Source: Thunnus maccoyii (Eukaryota; Chordata; Actinopteri; Scombriformes; Scombridae). Taken from it: a DNA stretch of 64,000 bases. A model generated the notes under the pieces. The model was not told the origin of the DNA, made no database searches, and saw only the letters and a program-made list of their open reading frames with translations. Each line of letters begins with the position of its first letter. Within the stretch, counting starts at the first letter, position 1. Location of the stretch: the NCBI RefSeq assembly GCF_910596095.1, contig NC_056542.1, forward strand, positions 33,802,457 to 33,866,456. The letters run 5' to 3'. A program made the position numbers and the translations under genes. This document shows, one piece after another, positions 1-11,800 of this stretch.

Positions 1-2290
1 AGACATTATATAAAAAGTGCATGAAACAGACAGTCCAGTTTTATCAGTTCATATACACTGGGCCTGTTTATTGGCCTAATCAGCACCAGTAGTTTAACTC
101 AGATGGTATAGGTAATAGAGGTAAGGATAGTATACTTGTATAACGTCTTACAAAAACATTATCAATCTCTGTCTTTGGAGGATTTCTGAGTAGTGTTGTT
201 ACACTCAAAGATATCCTTTAAGCAGAAATATTGTGGCAAGATGTAGTTCAGATACTGTATTTATATATATATCATATATTCATGTTTGTCACAGATCTAA
301 AAATAGTCTTTTTAAGAAGTACACACACAGAAAAGTAAAAACAGAGAAAAAGATATCTACCATGTATAAAACAAAAGTGGTTTGCATTTTGGTTTCCACA
401 GTGTCTCCATGAGATGGGTGTAATAAAATACCTTATCAGGCTTTTCCAGCCACACTCCCTCCATTTCTGTGAACTGGTACACTTCCATTGATACCACCAT
501 ATTGTTGTCCATTCTTCCTCAGATATAATTATCCCTCCTTCCTTTTCCCATTTTGTTTTAATATATGAAGTTGTCCTGTGTTTGGTGGTGTTGTATAAAA
601 CCTGTGTGATCATTATATATCAGCGTGGGTGGGAACTCTTCTAATCGTCTGGCCATGATGGAAGTAAATAATCTATAATCTACATTAAGAACAGATATTT
701 GTCTAAAAGACCCACATTCCATTTTATCCTTACCTTTCATTGGTATAGCTGAGATTGCATGTCTGGGCTTTAAAAAAGGTGCAAACCACGCCTTTACTTG
801 AAGAGTAAAGAGTTTTATGTAAACAGTGTCACGGCTCTTGTCAATCAGATGTAATTGTCTTTTTAATAGTTCAGTTCAGTGTTGGGAGTAGCTCATTTTT
901 AAATTCCTTATACCACTCTGCCGTATAACCATCTGATCCTGGTGACTTGTTTAATTTAAACCTGCTAATTGCAGGTTTTAATTCACCTTCAATTATGTCA
1001 GCAGTCATTGCTCTGTTTTGTCTTTTGTTTAAAGTGGGTAACTCTAGGGAATTCAGGTGTCAGTTTGGGTTACGCTTCCCCCTGGAACTTTGAAATATAG
1101 AGTTTTGTAAAGCACTTCAGAAGCTTCCTGAATTTCACTTAGTGTATCTTTTTTTAATCCCTGTTGTTCTTGGATCCCTATGTCTATGAATTGCATTTTC
1201 TGCCACCTTTTTTTCAGTCTCCACGCCAAGATTTTTGTAGATTAACATCCACTCTCATAGTGTCTCTGTTTCAGAAACATTAGATTTTTCATGATTTCTT
1301 GTGTAGCCAAACTGTTAATTTTGTTCCTATTTTTTTCTAATTTCCTCAAATGTATCCTGCACCAAACGCAATCTGTGTTTTCTTTCTAGTTTCTTCAGCT
1401 TGTTTTGTAATTCCTCTAATGTTTTATTCCTTTTTTTCTTATATGAAGATATTGCTTAAAACTGCTTTTACCGTATCCCTTAGAATAGGAGATGAGACCT
1501 CTCCATTATCATTGAATTATAAGTAAAGACTAATATTTTTTTAATTTGTTCCTTAAAGTAGGGAGAAGACTTGAATTTAGTTTCCATGTGGTATTCTTTG
1601 GTTGCAGGTTAAAATCAACGGATGAATATATGGGTGCATGGTCACTTAAATCTGCTGTACTAATTCCACAGGTGTTTATTTTGTCTTTATCTTGTCCAAA
1701 TGTTATGAAATAGTCTATTCTTGTATATAGGGGGTGGGGGCAGAATAGTGAGTGTCCTTCCTTCTGTTAGGGAAAAAGTCTCTCCATATGTCAATTAGAC
1801 CAACATCCTCAAAAACTGTGATAACTTTCTTATGTAGGGACTTTGTTTCATGGGTTTTTCTACTGGAAATGTCTAATTTTGGTTGTAAGTGTATATTTAA
1901 ATCTCCCCCACAAATCAACAAAAAGAATTTCTGTTTCTGTTATCATGATATTAGTGATTTTCTAGAAGAAACTAATATCACTTCCTTGGGGTGCATATAC
2001 ATTCAATAGAATAACTGAATTCCCATCCATATTCCCCTTACTAAAATATATCTACCCTCTCTATCTCCCATTTCAAATACTTTTTCAAAATTTAGCCTGC
2101 TTTAGATAAGAATAGCAACTCCTCTTCTATGTTCTGATTTGTATGAGAAGAAGAAACAGATTAGTGAAGACCATTCTCTTTAGTTTTTCATGTTCTTTAT
2201 CATTTAAATGAGTTTCCTGTACACTATAAACCAAGATTATGGTTTTAATTAAACTTTTGAGTGGTTATAATTATACTTTCATGTTTTGTA
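1..2290 (-). mobile_element. L1-type LINE ORF2 relic (endonuclease and reverse transcriptase), degenerate
   Basis: Read on the minus strand, about 2260-1700 resembles an APE-type endonuclease: a GVAILI-like stretch, a GRYILV-like stretch and CGGDLNIHL. About 740-560 resembles the reverse-transcriptase fingers: ISVLNVDYRLFTSIMARRLE followed by NDHTGFI, typical of L1/Tx1-clade ORF2. Many stops and frameshifts break the reading frame, so it is dead. It continues off the left edge. The matching ORF1 relic lies upstream at 4370-5500, so both probably belong to one element later split by about 2 kb. The family call is from motif recognition. Confidence 0.75.
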
Positions 2291-2884
2291 AAAAAAAATG
2301 TTCTCATTACTAAATCAAATAAGTTGTTTGCAGTATTTTGCATATTTCATATAGTATATATGAAATATGTATGCTTATGTTAAGCAGAGGCACGACGTGA
2401 TTTAGCCAAGAAGGACATGTTCCTGGATCAACATCCAACATTGTGTTCGTGGACCAACATTGCGATCAACCAATCACAGCCCTCTGACATCATCAGTGTG
2501 CTGCTCCTGTGCTTCTTTTAAAATTCCTTTGTACTTCTTCAGAGGTATGCTAAGTTTTCCAAATTGAAGTTAGTACAATTGAACAAAATCCACATTAAAC
2601 TGAACAAAATCCTTAACTGCATGTCTTTAAGTCATATTTAATCATTATAGTCTAGTACCTACCTAGAGCTGTAGCTATATGAGCTACTGCTGGGTTAGCA
2701 AGTTAGCTTGCTAACTAGGTAGGCTATGCTATTAAGCTTGCCAACAAGCTAGAATAGCATTCACTAACATTAAAGGATAAAGATGATATAAGAACCCTAA
2801 TTTTGCTTTGATCAGCAGCATCTAATTTTGGTGGTGGCTAGTTGAACCATACTTATTTATAAGAGACACTAATTTTTGCTCATT
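2291..2884. other. Intervening sequence without a recognised gene
   Basis: AT-rich sequence between the two L1 pieces. No open frame with recognisable content on either strand. It may be part of an insertion into the L1 copy. Confidence 0.4.
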
Positions 2885-3275
2885 TCATATAGTTCATACT
2901 GACAATAACAAAAATATCCCGGTGGAGGTGGGATGTAGGGGATTTGTAGCCAGCACAACAGCGAAGCTCCTTAGGGAGGTCAGAGTCAGGGGACAGGCTC
3001 ACAGACAAGCCATCCAAGAGCTGGCCAACACCACCGAGAGGACAAGCCATTGGCTGTGGCTGAAGAGGAGCGACACCACCTGGGCTGCTAAGGCGAACAG
3101 CCAACCACGGGACACACACCCAGGCTTGATCAACCTGTGGTGGGCCTGCCTCAGCAGAGAGTGTATTGTAATAATTGGCCGAAACACCCTGTGATGCTGA
3201 GGTACACAACTGACGATGTGTCCCACTGGTAAAGCCTTATAGCAGCCATCCTTCAAGAACTCCTGAATTAGAAGT
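2885..3275 (+). mobile_element. 3' ORF tail of a second non-LTR retrotransposon
   Basis: The plus strand encodes a peptide with the motifs VGCRGFVAST, VRGQAHRQAIQELANTTERTS and SHWLWLKRSD. These resemble the C-terminal end of LINE-encoded polyproteins that are common in fish genomes. A further in-frame tail, AAILQELLN, ends at a stop near 3270. There is at least one internal stop (near 3192), so it is a remnant. It sits between the two halves of the minus-strand L1 relic and is in the opposite orientation, which fits a later insertion. The clade was not determined. Confidence 0.6.
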
Positions 3276-4369
3276 AGTGTTAACACTAGGGATTGCAACA
3301 TCTAGTCCTTTCAACGAACATTTGTCATCTTTTCTTTCTTTATTCCACTGCCTATTTATTCTTCAAGGCCCATATGAGAAGGTATGGCAGGCAGGATATT
3401 GGTAAGTTGTAGTTGGTTGGGGATGTAACTAGGAAGATAATTAATGGACCAAGAACTGAACATTACAAATCCAAAAAGGACATTCATGGGTGTTTTTCAG
3501 CACTACTTTGCAGATGGCTCTGCTGACCTGTATAGTTCAATTGGTGCTAATTCTTTTTCTTTAGATTATTGTTTTTATTTATTGTCCACTACAACCTCAT
3601 GCCTCTTCACCATATTGTTATTGTCCCCTCTTTGACCCCAATAGCGCCTCAAAAACTTTGCAAGTTTAATAAAATACAACACAAAAGCCTCATGTGGTTT
3701 CATTCCCCTTTGTCACCAGTGATACAAAGGAAACGTTGAACAGGTGCTTTTTATTTTGTATTATGTAATGAGTGATTTAATAAGGGACAGGAATGTCCAG
3801 CCAGAAGCGTATGCTTAGGACTGCATATTAGTGCTCAGTTGATCTGATATAGTTAACACAGTTCATCTGTCCTTCTCAAGTTGTAGAGGTGTTTATGTGT
3901 CCAGTTGTTCATAAGGATATAGCAGGCTGTGCATTCATATTCCTTCATTTTGACATTTGAAGTGTTACCTTCCAATGTTTTGTCAACTAGTAAATTACCT
4001 TGGGACATTTAAATGTATTGTTTAATTTCTTCAGTTCCCTACAATTTTGTTGAAACAGAATGTATTTAATATAATTATCTCAAAATCAACATGGTATAAT
4101 TAATCAAATTAGATGAAAAGAGATTACTTAACAAATGATTTTGTGATAAATGTTATATTTGTTATGTTTATGTGTGTTTAACTTAAAACATTTATTTTAT
4201 ACAACTTAGACTCCGTTTCCACGCAATTTTCTAGTAAAGTCAACTAATTCAGGATAAGAGTGTAGATATACCACATGGTCTTGTTCTTTCTTCATTTTAG
4301 ACAGAATTTTACTGTGTTTTATTGGATTCAACAGCCCATTGTCATTACATGAAATGAATTTTATTTTGC
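3276..4369. other. AT-rich stretch without a recognised gene
   Basis: Mostly AT-rich sequence, possibly the 3' UTR of the preceding LINE tail (AATAAA-like sequence near 3669) followed by unassigned DNA. No coding evidence. Confidence 0.4.
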
Positions 4370-5500
4370 CGCTAGCCATACGTATTTATCTGTCAATGTA
4401 TCATTGAAATTAGCAAAATAGAACATAACAGATCTACTCTGTGAAAGCAAGAACAAAGAAACGCAGATGAACAAATAGATAAAGTGTGATTCCAAGGCTG
4501 GGATCTCTAGTAGTTGACCCTGGGCTGAGAGGAAACGTCTAGCTGTGGGGGAAAGCCTCTCCTCCTGCAGCTCCCAAAAAAATTATGACAAAGTCTGTCA
4601 TTACACAGAAAAGACTTTCCTGTGTATTCCACCCATGTATATATTCTCATTTAAATGGGGAAAAAGGAATCAATGCAAAAAATATATAGAGTAACAAAAA
4701 GTTCATATTAAATGTGTATTTTTTAAGATGAATATAGCACCATCTATTTTAGGTTCTGTTTAGCTTAGCAGCACTTTTACAGTTAGTCAAAACTTCTAGC
4801 TATTATTGACCACAGCTTGTCTTCCCTGTCCCCAGAGGGTCATGGGGAGAGCACCCGCTGTGCTCTCTCGATGCCAAGCTCTGTAGTTTGGCGGATGTCC
4901 AGGATGTCCCAGAGTAACTTTTCCACAAACTCCACCACAGGCAACCACTCCGCTCCTTCAGGAACATTATATATCCTTATATTCTCCCATCAGGATCTCC
5001 CTTCTTGGTCAAGAAGTTTATCTTCTTGTTGGTTTATCACTTTTATCATCTTACTTTGCACCTTTTCAACATTTTGAATGCGGTCTTACACCTTTTCAAG
5101 TCATGTCTCTGGCTCCGCTTTCTTTTTGATTAATGTTGGTGAGCTTGAATTTCATTTTGTTTAGTTATTGTTTTGTGTCCTTGTGAAATTCGCATATCTC
5201 CTCTTAAACTTCTGTTAAACTTGCCACATTGTTTGGATTAGCGTTAGCTGCAATCTTGTGTCTGTGTAGGAGAGCTGTTCTTCGTGTTTTCTCCATTTGC
5301 TGGTTCTTTAACAGTGCTTTTTTAATTTCTTTTTTTATTGCTTTATTTTATTTATTTGTATGCTTCTTCCCCATTCTTGCCCGACACAGTTCAAGTATTA
5401 TCGAGAAATTTTGTATTTGACAGCTTGAAGGGGCGAAGTAAGTGTTTTTTCCAAGGAGCTGTTATTTTAGCTGCCATTCGGGAACCGGAACCCCATGATA
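4370..5500 (-). mobile_element. L1-type LINE ORF1 relic with 5' UTR remnant
   Basis: On the minus strand a relic frame starts with MGKKHTNK near 5374. It runs through a charged coiled-coil region (EEICEFHKDTKQ, then KMKFKLTNINQKESGA) and reaches the RNA-binding domain signature RIYNVPEG, then VVEFVEKLLWDILDI, then IERAHRVLSP near 4830. A C-terminal remnant ending ARRFLSAQGQLLEIP lies near 4510. Several in-frame stops make it non-functional. The upstream sequence to about 5500 may be the element's 5' UTR. It pairs with the ORF2 relic at 1-2290. Confidence 0.7.
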
Positions 5501-5612
5501 AATAGTTTTTTAATTCTGAAGTTTGTGAGCAGGACTGAAAGTAAATTTCTTTTACTTTTATCTTTCATTGAACTAAAAATTAAAAACTCCTGCACACTGT
5601 CTCGCTTATTGG

Positions 5613-5618
5613 TTTATT
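5613..5618 (-). terminator. naga: Probable naga polyadenylation signal
   Basis: AATAAA on the minus strand, 68 nt past the naga stop codon. It would give a short 3' UTR. Confidence 0.6.
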
Positions 5619-5685
5619 ACATTTCTGTCAGATATTCATCAGGTATATGAAGGTCAAACATGTTAAAACTTTCTATAAAATCCCG

Positions 5686-5889
5686 TCATAAGACAGTATG
5701 ATGCAAAGCTTTAGCTTTGTGGAATGTAAATGAGGCTTTCATGTGCTGTTGGACGAGTGTCTCAGCCTCTTCTTTGTACTGTTCTGGATAGACGTACCAC
5801 ATGACAACACCTGAGGGATTGATGGAGAGTGTCAACTCTGTTGTGGCATTCAACCCCTTCACTGTCGAGCCAGTAAACACATCGTAGGC
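5686..5889 (-). CDS. naga: naga coding exon 8 (terminal)
   Basis: Residues 370-436 and stop. Starts after TTTTTAG with [19 protein letters not shown] and contains [15 protein letters not shown], the conserved C-terminal strand of NAGA. The tail beyond is longer than in human. Confidence 0.93.
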   Translation of the reverse strand, partial: AYDVFTGSTVKGLNATTELTLSINPSGVVMWYVYPEQYKEEAETLVQQHMKASFTFHKAKALHHTVL

Positions 5890-8800
5890 CTAAAAAGGAA
5901 CATGAAAGAGAATATGTAAGGCTGAAGGAGACAAGGTAATTCACATTTGATGATTTGAGTTATATTTCACCAAATAATGTGTTTAAATTGGATAAATAAG
6001 CTACTTCATGAAATGAAATACTAAGACAGCATAGTAGAGTGGCTGAGCTGGAGATAAATATCAGTTTGTCTGGTTTGTCTCTGACTGCTGTTGGATGGAT
6101 TTATGACTGCTGCTGGGCATAATGTGAAATGTGAAATTTGTTATTAAATCATGCCATATATATATGATGAAGGCAGCAGGATGTATATGAAAAATAAACA
6201 AGTACCTTCCCTTTACCACACACTGAGCTTGCACATTTGATGGAGGTGACGTTACTGATGTTTGGGGACAATCAGACCTCAGAGAGGTCAAATTCTCTGT
6301 TTCTCTCTCAATACCAATCATAGATGAAGAGTATCTAAACATCTGTTGTATTCAAGCAAGTTTTACAGTACCAACAGAAGTCGTGTTATTTTCTGTAGCA
6401 GACTTCTGAAACATGTCATCAATTCAAAATTATGTTTATTAGTAATTTTCATAAAATTAGGAAAAGTTGAATGTCAAGTTGATCATGTTTTTGGAGAGAT
6501 TTAAGACGGCCAGGGGTGCCCAGAACAGAAGATTAGGATTAATATACATATCATAAATTGTATTTTATACGTTTTGATTTTATTCACATTTATATTTTGT
6601 AGCTAATAGTGAGTTTTTTGTCAGTATATAATAAGTAAGTATAATAAGTGACTGTCAGTCTGTGTGTCCAGACAATGGGGAGAGTAGGCAGAATATTCAT
6701 AACACACCCACATCAGGATCAACACACCCTGCTCAGCAACGTGTCAGGGCAAGACAGAGAACACACAACTCCAGTGATTACACGCAGCATTATCACCCAT
6801 TACCGCCAGTTTACTGCAGTTAGACTAGCAGCCTCAGTGCTGATCTCAGTTTTCAGTCAATGTCCATGTAGGTCATGACTAAAATGATGTAGAGACCATA
6901 GACTGTAAAAAATATGGACGTAGTCACTGTGACAGCACCCATTGGTTTGCGAACTGCTGTTTTGAAGCCTCGAGGATAGCGATTTGACCATCGCCATCTT
7001 GGATTTGGCCGTCGCCATGTTTGATTTTTGGAGCCAGAAGTGACCATATTTGGACGAGAGAGTGGAGCTGACCATAGCGCTATGGTCAGCGATTTGACCA
7101 TCGCCATCTTGGATTTGGCCGTCGCCATGTTTGATTTTTGGAGCCAGAAGTGACCATATTTGGACGAGAGAGTGGAGCTGACCATAGCGCTAGCTGCTAG
7201 CTTGGTTAGCACGGTGCATTTACAATCCATGGTTAACAGTGATAATGCTAATGCTAATTTTTGCTAGCGAAAAACAGGCCTAAAACCATTAAAACAAAAT
7301 GTACTCACCGGAAAAACTGATCATCCGACTCATTGATGGGTCTTTTATTACAACCAAACAAGACTGAACAAGATTGTTTTTAGGCGACCACAATGTTACA
7401 ACTGACTAGATGAACTGAAAACATACTGTGAAATAGCAGCAGCTACACCTATAAGCAATGGTTACATAACATAAGCAAAGCTGTGGCAGTGGTAGCGCCT
7501 TGTCAATCACAACGTAGCCACGCCCTAAAGCATACGCTGCTTTATCGCCTATTTTACTCTTAAATGGGACCATAATTTACAAAATGAATATCATGCTGTA
7601 TTGAAGAAGACTTGAAACTAGCAATTGAGACCATAAACTCATTAGGAAACAGTGTACTGAGGTAATAAATCAAGAGAGAAGTAGGGTCATTTTCTCATAG
7701 ACTTCCATACAATTGGACTTCCTTTTGCAGCCAGTGGAGTCGCCCCCTGATGGCTGTTAGATAGAATGCAGGTTTTTGGCACTTCTGCATTGGCTTCATT
7801 TTTCGGCCCTGGAGGTTGCTGCTTGGTAGAGACGTATTATGTCTAGACACCTGTATACTGTATGTCTATGTTCACGCATACTATGCTACCGTGTTCTGTT
7901 GTATTCTGTTATTTCATATATACACATTTATATAACATATATACATGTGTAATTTTTTCACATTATGGGGGATTATATTCATCATGTGTAAATACTAATT
8001 TAAAAATAAATATGAATTATTCATATATTATATCTACTGTGCCACTTTGATGTCTGTGTTATCATGTGATCTGATATTGAAATATCAGAATCACATGCAT
8101 TATATTTATGCCCAATGGTTTTGAGTCAGGTAATGTAATCTGATTTTGTTTGATTGATTGATTATCTGTTGATGTTATGTTTCCTGTACATGTTCCTTCC
8201 TGCTTTTCTGGTCTGTTCCTGTTCTGCTGTAGAGCTAAATCTCCCTCTTGGGGATCAACAAAGTTTTCTCTTATATTTTTAGAAACTGACCAACAGTGCA
8301 ACAACCAAACATATTCAAAAAAAAAAAAATCATATAGAAGCAGCTGGAGCCAGAGAATGCTTGGCATTTTTTCTTGGTAAATAACAGAAGCAATTAATTT
8401 TTCAAATTGTTGATTCATTTTGTGGACTGATTAATAAATTAATCATTTCAGTATAAATGCGAAAACACAGGGCAAGATACAGAAGGTTTACAAACCTCAT
8501 AGTTGCCAGCATCATAGTTGAGTTTAGCCAGGGAGGTATGGTAGCGGTAGGGCATGTCTGTCCGTCGACTGAGGAACACAAGGGCACTGGCTGAATGAAC
8601 CAGAGGCCTCCAGTACACCTCAATGTGACTCTTCTCCTGTTCAACAACACACACATTGTAAAAAGAAAAATATGAGCATGATGTTTAAAGACACAAACCC
8701 TCCTCTCACCACACTGTCAACAATGTTTTAGTGTAAATAAACTGATGTCTGAATAACGATGATAACCTGCAGCAGGCGTCTTCCCTGGATACCCATGGGG

Positions 8801-11800
8801 TCCTGGTTGATGGCAATGGCCACTTTGTTTTGCAGGATGGCCCGTGCGCTGTTGTCCAGGTTTCGAAGGTCATTAGACATGATGAGAGGTGCAGCCATTA
8901 TAGCCCACAAAGCCATCTGAGAGCGAGCCTGGTCCAGGCTGAGACCAAAGTTTCCAATGATGAGCTGAGGAGAGATTAGAGGTATGTGAGGATTTTTCAT
9001 GCAGGACTTTTACTTGCAATGGAGTATTTTTACATTGATGTATTGGTACTTTTACTTAAGTAAAAGATCTGAATACTTCTTCCACCACTGACTGCCACAC
9101 AGCACTCAATCATCTCCTTGTTTTCCTCATCTACTCTAAAACACAAGACTGTTGTTTCAGATATGTCCCACATTTTTGAAAAGCAACATCTTTACATGTG
9201 AAATGTGTGGATGGAAGGTCAAAACACAGCGGAAAAGATGTGTTGTCAAATCTATGTACCTTAATGTGGCCTTGGGCAAAGCTAATGTTACACGGATAGG
9301 TTTACTTTATCCAAACTCTGTCCCGTAAGCAAGCTAGTTTTTCTTGTAAGTCGGCAGTGTAAAACCAAATGAATCAAATACAGAAATACAGTAAAGAAAA
9401 CCTTAAATGTGTTGACACACTGAGATACAGCAGTTAGGGCTATGATTGTCTCTATGATCACTTGAGTGATGTCATACAGATCAATAATGAAGACAAATCC
9501 ATCAGACCATGTCAGGGTCATTCCATCGTCCAGGCCCCGCAGCTGGCTGCAGATCATCCTGGTTGTTGGCGAACCATTCAATGATGCCTTGCACACTGTC
9601 CCATGAGTCCTGGATATCATCATAATTCCTCCACAGGTGACAAATATCCCCCAGCAGAGAGTAATTCACCTGGTAGAAAAAGGGAAACCGACTTGAAGCG
9701 TGCACACAAAAGTATTGTGCAAGCATAACACCAATCATTAAGTCAATAATAGTGAATCCATTTTCTTTTTCATTTCAGAGTCTACAGCCATGCTAGCAGC
9801 TCTGTGAGGCTATGCTTAGGCACAGCTGCCGTGCTTTGAGCTAAATGCTAACATTAACCTTTGAACATGCTCACAACGACATGTTAACATGTTGATTTTT
9901 AGTATAGGCACCATCTTAGTTTACATGTTAGCATGCTTACATTTGCATATGCACAAAAAAAAAAAGTACAGCTGAGGCTATGGTGACCAGATGTCCCGGT
10001 TTGTCCACAATTGTCCCAGTTTCAGGCTGGGTGTCTCGAGTCCCGACAAATATCTCTAAAACACTAAAATGTCCCAGTTTTATTACCTAGCCCAGTATAA
10101 AAACATAAACAATACACGAAATGTCTGAATTCAACACTGATTTGTCTGTACCTGTGTCAATCAATCAGTGTGTCGTTGTCAAGGCTGTTGCAGCCTATGG
10201 CGCTTGTGGCTCTCTCTGACAGAACCTGTCAGTATGCTAACAGTTAGTTATCAAGCTGGTCTTTTATACAGAGCACCAGGAGGCTTCCTCCTCCCTTTGT
10301 TAAGTACCAGGCAACAAAAATGCTACATTCTGCACACACTGCAAGAGTACATTTTCAGTCACGCATGGTGGAAACACCGATATGAAAGATCATATGAAGA
10401 CGGCCAAACATAAGTGGTGGTTTCCCTGAGAGCTGAGAGCTCCAGAAAAGAAACTCTAATGAAGAAGAAAGACTGCAAAGCGTAAAGCACCTGGCAATCC
10501 TCTCTACAGCTCTTTCTTGGTTTTTGTTATTAACGAGGTGCAATTGTGATTTAATGTTTTGACGTTTTAATCTTTGTAAACTGACGACCAGCTTGTGGCA
10601 TAGCATTGTCAAGATGTAAGTTAAAGTTATTTTTATGTGCCACAAAGATACACTGACAAATACCTTGGTGGATTGTGAGAGACAAAACATAATTTTTTCA
10701 TCTGCTGTGTTGCTGTCCATGGTGTTGAAAGGTGTACTAAGCACTGAAATAATTGTCCCTCATCCTTATGAAAACCCCTACGTTCGTGTGTAACTGATTA
10801 ATGTAGCCATAGCCTATGAATTTCATCAAATCATTCCCATTTATTATTTTTGTTCTGTTGGCTCTGTATCTCCTACCTGTATGTCATCTGGGGTTTGTGT
10901 GTGTGTTCAGCGTAGCTACGCAGGTGTGTGTACACACGCACATGGGTCAAAACTCTATTCAACTGATAGAGAGGTAGGCTGCATCAACTGAAACTCACTG
11001 ATAAACTTTTTTTTTTATTCATTAGATGTGATACTAATGTGATCTAATGGTTGTATCTTGTTCTATGTCATATCAGTTCCATTCTTTGTAAATCCTGCCG
11101 ATATTTGTGATCGCTAACCACAGTTTTTAATAAAATTACATTTGGAGAAATTAGGCGACCGTTAGAGTGCCGAGTTCATTGCCAAGTTAGCTTAACAACT
11201 GCTGTATTTGCGGTCCTTCTATGTTAATTGTATATGTTTTCTTCTTTCTGTCAGGGGAGCCAAGCACACACACACACACACACCACCAGCTGATGTTTTT
11301 GTTACTTTGTATGTATTTTACCAGATCACTACTAAAGCCCTGAGACCCAGCGCTGCCTCTTGTCTCTTAATTGAAATGCCAGGAACACAACACAGAACAT
11401 CATAGGCGTACCCAATCCGGCTACATATGCTAGTATGTCTACAGATCTTCATCTTATCAAGTCAATTAGTCTGTAAATGAGTTCAAAAAATTGTTTCTAT
11501 AAAACAAGTGAAAAACGCATTAATATAAAACCAGTTTGTGTCAAAAAGTTTCTAGCTTCAGTGCAGCAATCGCCTTAATTCAGTCTTGTTTCAGAATATT
11601 AGCACAGTTTTATCCAGGTCTCAGTGACCCAACAACTTGGTTTGACAGTGATGTAGTGATGACACTCACACTAGGTGGAAGTCCTCCCAGATAAACAGGC
11701 CAACTACAGGAGTAGGCCATAGGTCTGCCTGTAGCGTTCAAAGCCATGGACATTAAAGGATAACCTGTGCAGCACAAGGAAAACACTCCATAATCTCATG

